Source: Spirochaetales bacterium (GTDB taxonomy: Bacteria > Spirochaetota > Spirochaetia > Treponematales > Rectinemataceae). From it: 7,216 nt of DNA. The notes below the pieces were generated by a model, which was given only the letters and a program-made list of their open reading frames with translations, did no database searches and had not been told where the DNA came from. The DNA is taken from assembly GCA_015657395.1 (NCBI GenBank), contig JADLKI010000005.1:33026-40241 (forward strand), read 5' to 3'. This document shows, in pieces, positions 5,214-7,216 of this stretch. Numbering within the stretch: the first letter of the stretch is position 1; each line of letters opens with the position of its first letter. The position numbers and the translations under genes are program-made.

Positions 5214-6724
5214 AACGGTACTTCCTCGGCATAGACAACGGCGGCACGGTCGCAAAGGCCGCACTCTTCGACGGCGAAGGTGCGGAGATCGGCGTCGCCT
5301 CCACAACCATCCCCTTCCTCGCGCCAAAAGCCGGTTTCGCAGAGCGCGACATGGATGCGATGTGGGAGGCAAACTGCGGCATCATAGGGCAGGTACTCCG
5401 GCAGTCCGGCATTTCTCCGTCTGATATCGCGGGAGTCGGATGCACCGGCCACGGCAAGGGCCTCTACCTGTGGGGGAAACATGGCAGACCGGCGTACCCG
5501 GGTATTGTTTCCACGGACGCGAGAGCCTGGGAGTATCCTCTCCGCTGGCAGCGAGACGGGACCGCAGAGCGGGTGTTTGCCAAGACATATCAGAGAATAC
5601 TCGCCTGCCAGCCGGTCTCGCTTCTGGCGTGGCTCAGGGACCACGATCCGGACATCCTCCAGGAAGTACGCTGGATATTCGAGGCAAAGGACTATATCCG
5701 CTTCATGCTGACGGGGGAGGCGCGGGCGGAGATCACCGACTATTCTGGCTCCGGCCTCATGAATATCCGCGACAGATGCTTCGACGTTGACCTGCTGAGC
5801 GAATATGGCCTCGGAGAGCTCTTCGACGCCCTGCCGCCGCTTGTCCGGTCGACAGCCCTGGCGGGGCGGATCAGCAGGCGGGCGGCCGAAGCAACAGGAC
5901 TCCGCGAGGGGACGGCGGTCGCGGGAGGGATGTTCGACATCGATGCCTGTGCCGTGGCTTCGGGCGTCATCGACCCCGAAAATCTCTGTGTCGTTGCTGG
6001 CACCTGGAGCATCAATGAATATGTTTCGCCCCGGCCGGTCACCGATGGCAGCGTCATGATGAACTCTCTCTTCTGCCTGCCCGAATACTATCTCATCGAG
6101 GAGTCAAGCCCGACCTCGGCGGGCAACTATGAGTGGTTCATCAATTACTTTCTCGATAGTGAAAAATCCGAGGCCGCAAGGCTGAAATGCTCTGTCTTCG
6201 ATGTCGCGGAGCGCATGGCCTCGGAGGTCCCGCCGGAAGCGTGCGACCTCGTCTTTCTGCCATTCCTCTTCGGGTCGAACTACAATCCCGAAGCCCGGGC
6301 CTGCTTTGCGGGCTTTTCCGCCGCCCACACGAGGGCGCACATGATCCGTGCGGTGCTCGAGGGAATCGCGTTCAGCCACAGGACTCATCTGGAAAAACTG
6401 CTCGCCCGGCGTGGAAGGTCCGTGGTCCGCCTCACCGGCGGAGCGGCGAAATCCCGCCTGTGGACCCAGATATTGGCCGATGTGTTTGAACTGCCCATAG
6501 AGACCGTGGCGGTGTCGGAGCCGGGAGCCCTGGGGGCGGCGATGGCCGCCGCGGTCGCAAGTGGCTACTATAAAGATATGCGCGAGGCGGCAGCGCATAT
6601 GGTTCACCTGGCAGAGCGCTTTGAACCGGCGGCGGACAGGTTCGAGATATATAGACGCAAATATCTTATATACAAAGAAATATCAGATTCACTCGATCAC
6701 GTCTGGTCCGGATTCAGCCCCTGA
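5210..6724 (+). CDS. lyxK: L-xylulose kinase-like FGGY carbohydrate kinase
   Basis: A 504-residue protein, the usual length of FGGY kinases. The start ATG at 5210 overlaps the previous stop as ATGA, with GGGAG at 5198-5202. N-terminal phosphate motif YFLGIDNGGTVAKAALFD (4-21), FAERDMDAMW (43-52), GCTGHGKGLYLW (77-88) and STDARAWE (101-108) are followed by AGGMFDIDA with Asp243 as the expected catalytic base. The C-terminal lobe has GTWSINEY (264-271), SSPTSAGNYEWF (299-310), FLPFLFGSN (349-357) and the adenine-site motif LTGGAAKSRLW (408-418). SPTSxGNxEWF and FLPFLxGSN closely resemble LyxK of enteric bacteria, where LyxK is likewise encoded next to a UlaE/SgbU epimerase. The predicted reaction is ATP-dependent phosphorylation of L-xylulose (or a similar ketopentose) at C5. 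The exact substrate could be a related pentulose. The last 11 bases overlap the converging AroE-like gene. Confidence 0.88.
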   Translation: MKRYFLGIDNGGTVAKAALFDGEGAEIGVASTTIPFLAPKAGFAERDMDAMWEANCGIIGQVLRQSGISPSDIAGVGCTGHGKGLYLWGKHGRPAYPGIVSTDARAWEYPLRWQRDGTAERVFAKTYQRILACQPVSLLAWLRDHDPDILQEVRWIFEAKDYIRFMLTGEARAEITDYSGSGLMNIRDRCFDVDLLSEYGLGELFDALPPLVRSTALAGRISRRAAEATGLREGTAVAGGMFDIDACAVASGVIDPENLCVVAGTWSINEYVSPRPVTDGSVMMNSLFCLPEYYLIEESSPTSAGNYEWFINYFLDSEKSEAARLKCSVFDVAERMASEVPPEACDLVFLPFLFGSNYNPEARACFAGFSAAHTRAHMIRAVLEGIAFSHRTHLEKLLARRGRSVVRLTGGAAKSRLWTQILADVFELPIETVAVSEPGALGAAMAAAVASGYYKDMREAAAHMVHLAERFEPAADRFEIYRRKYLIYKEISDSLDHVWSGFSP

Positions 6725-7216
6725 ACTCTCTCGAGAGAGCTTCGACCATAACATCGCGCGGCGCATCCAGCCCCGTCCACAGCTTAAAACCGATGACCCC
6801 CTGATTGACCAGCATCCCAAGCCCATCGACAGTTTTTGCGCCGCGCTGTGCCGCACGCTCCAGAAAGAGGGTTCGGGGAGGATTCGGAATGACATCACAG
6901 ACAATCATGCCGTCGCGGATCGATCCGTAATCGATGGTGGGCGCCTCATCGACAGCGGGGAAGAGACCGATCGAGGTGGCGTTGACCAGAATTCCCGTGG
7001 CCTCAGGTATTTCAAACGCAGTCTCCCAGCGCAGATACCGGGCCCGGCACTTCGTCTGTCCATTCAAGGTCTGGACCAGGGATTCACCTTTTTCTCTGCT
7101 GCGGTTCGCGACAGTGATCTCGGCCGCTCCGGCGAGCGCGAGTTCCACGGCGATCGCGCGTGCCGCCCCTCCGGCGCCCAGCAAGAACACCCGGGCCCCC
7201 TCGATCACATTCCCAA
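6714..7216 (-). CDS. aroE: Shikimate dehydrogenase-like protein (AroE family), C-terminal part
   Basis: Minus strand, open to the right edge, stop at 6716-6714; about 166 codons of the C-terminal domain. It shows a Rossmann NADP-binding site, VFLLGAGGAARAIAVELA, then VANRSREKGESL, whose Arg after NRS fits NADP use. VNATSIGLFP (the NATSxG motif), DGLGMLVNQG and LWTG are characteristic of AroE. The usual DxxYNPxxT motif reads DVIPNPPRT, with Pro (codon 6887-6885) in place of the conserved Tyr. The N-terminal substrate domain with the Lys-Asp catalytic pair is outside the window, so activity cannot be judged. The family reduces 3-dehydroshikimate to shikimate with NADPH; the substitution leaves a different substrate possible. 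It converges with the kinase gene and overlaps its end by 11 bases, so it is not part of the sugar operon. Confidence 0.88.
   Translation of the reverse strand, partial: GNVIEGARVFLLGAGGAARAIAVELALAGAAEITVANRSREKGESLVQTLNGQTKCRARYLRWETAFEIPEATGILVNATSIGLFPAVDEAPTIDYGSIRDGMIVCDVIPNPPRTLFLERAAQRGAKTVDGLGMLVNQGVIGFKLWTGLDAPRDVMVEALSREFRG
6726..6739. repeat. Perfect 14-bp palindrome just after the kinase stop
   Basis: CTCTCTCGAGAGAG lies one base after the kinase TGA, inside the end of the converging AroE-like gene, where it encodes LSRE. GAA (6723-6725) and TTC (6741-6743) could extend the stem past a bulged C6740. No T tract follows on either strand, so an intrinsic terminator is not supported. 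It is the only structure seen between the converging genes. Confidence 0.4.

Noticed and set aside
1..7216. tRNA, rRNA, CRISPR arrays, insertion sequences, phage or defence genes
   Set aside because: None is recognisable; apart from the divergent region and the hairpin block, the window is almost fully covered by the metabolic and regulatory genes listed.

Overview
The window carries a carbohydrate-uptake and catabolism locus from what looks like a Gram-negative bacterium with GC-rich coding DNA. The clues are a secreted periplasmic sugar-binding protein without a lipobox Cys and a LacI-type regulator. The exact taxon cannot be read from the sequence. A sugar-degrading spirochaete or similar free-living bacterium is only a guess.

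Layout from left to right. (1) Positions 1-424, minus strand: the N-terminal 141 codons of an RbsB-like sugar-binding protein running off the left edge, with a good sigma70-type promoter. (2) Positions 425-691: an AT-rich divergent control region with two LacI-family operator-like palindromes. (3) Positions 692-1738, plus strand: a LacI/GalR regulator. (4) Positions 1710-1834: three successive hairpins, the outer two sharing a 13-base core in inverted orientation. (5) Positions 1882-6724: four tightly spaced plus-strand genes. These are a ManA-like (class I phosphomannose isomerase-like) cupin, an aldose-1-epimerase-like protein, a UlaE/SgbU-type L-xylulose-5-phosphate 3-epimerase broken by a one-base frameshift, and a LyxK-type FGGY kinase. 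The last three are joined by ATGA start/stop overlaps. (6) Positions 6714-7216, minus strand: the C-terminal part of an AroE-like shikimate dehydrogenase, converging on and overlapping the kinase gene by 11 bp.

Inferred pathway: an imported sugar (for example L-lyxose, L-xylulose or a related pentose) is anomerised by the epimerase-like protein, isomerised to a ketose by the cupin, phosphorylated by LyxK to a ketose-5-phosphate, and 3-epimerised by the UlaE-like enzyme to L-ribulose-5-phosphate. A 4-epimerase (AraD/UlaF type) would complete the route and is not in the window, nor are the transporter ATPase and permease. The LacI protein probably controls both its own side and the divergent binding-protein gene.

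The points most worth a second look are the frameshift that separates the metal ligands of the UlaE-like enzyme, the three-hairpin block with mutually exclusive pairings, the compound operator region, and the Tyr-to-Pro change in a usually conserved AroE motif.
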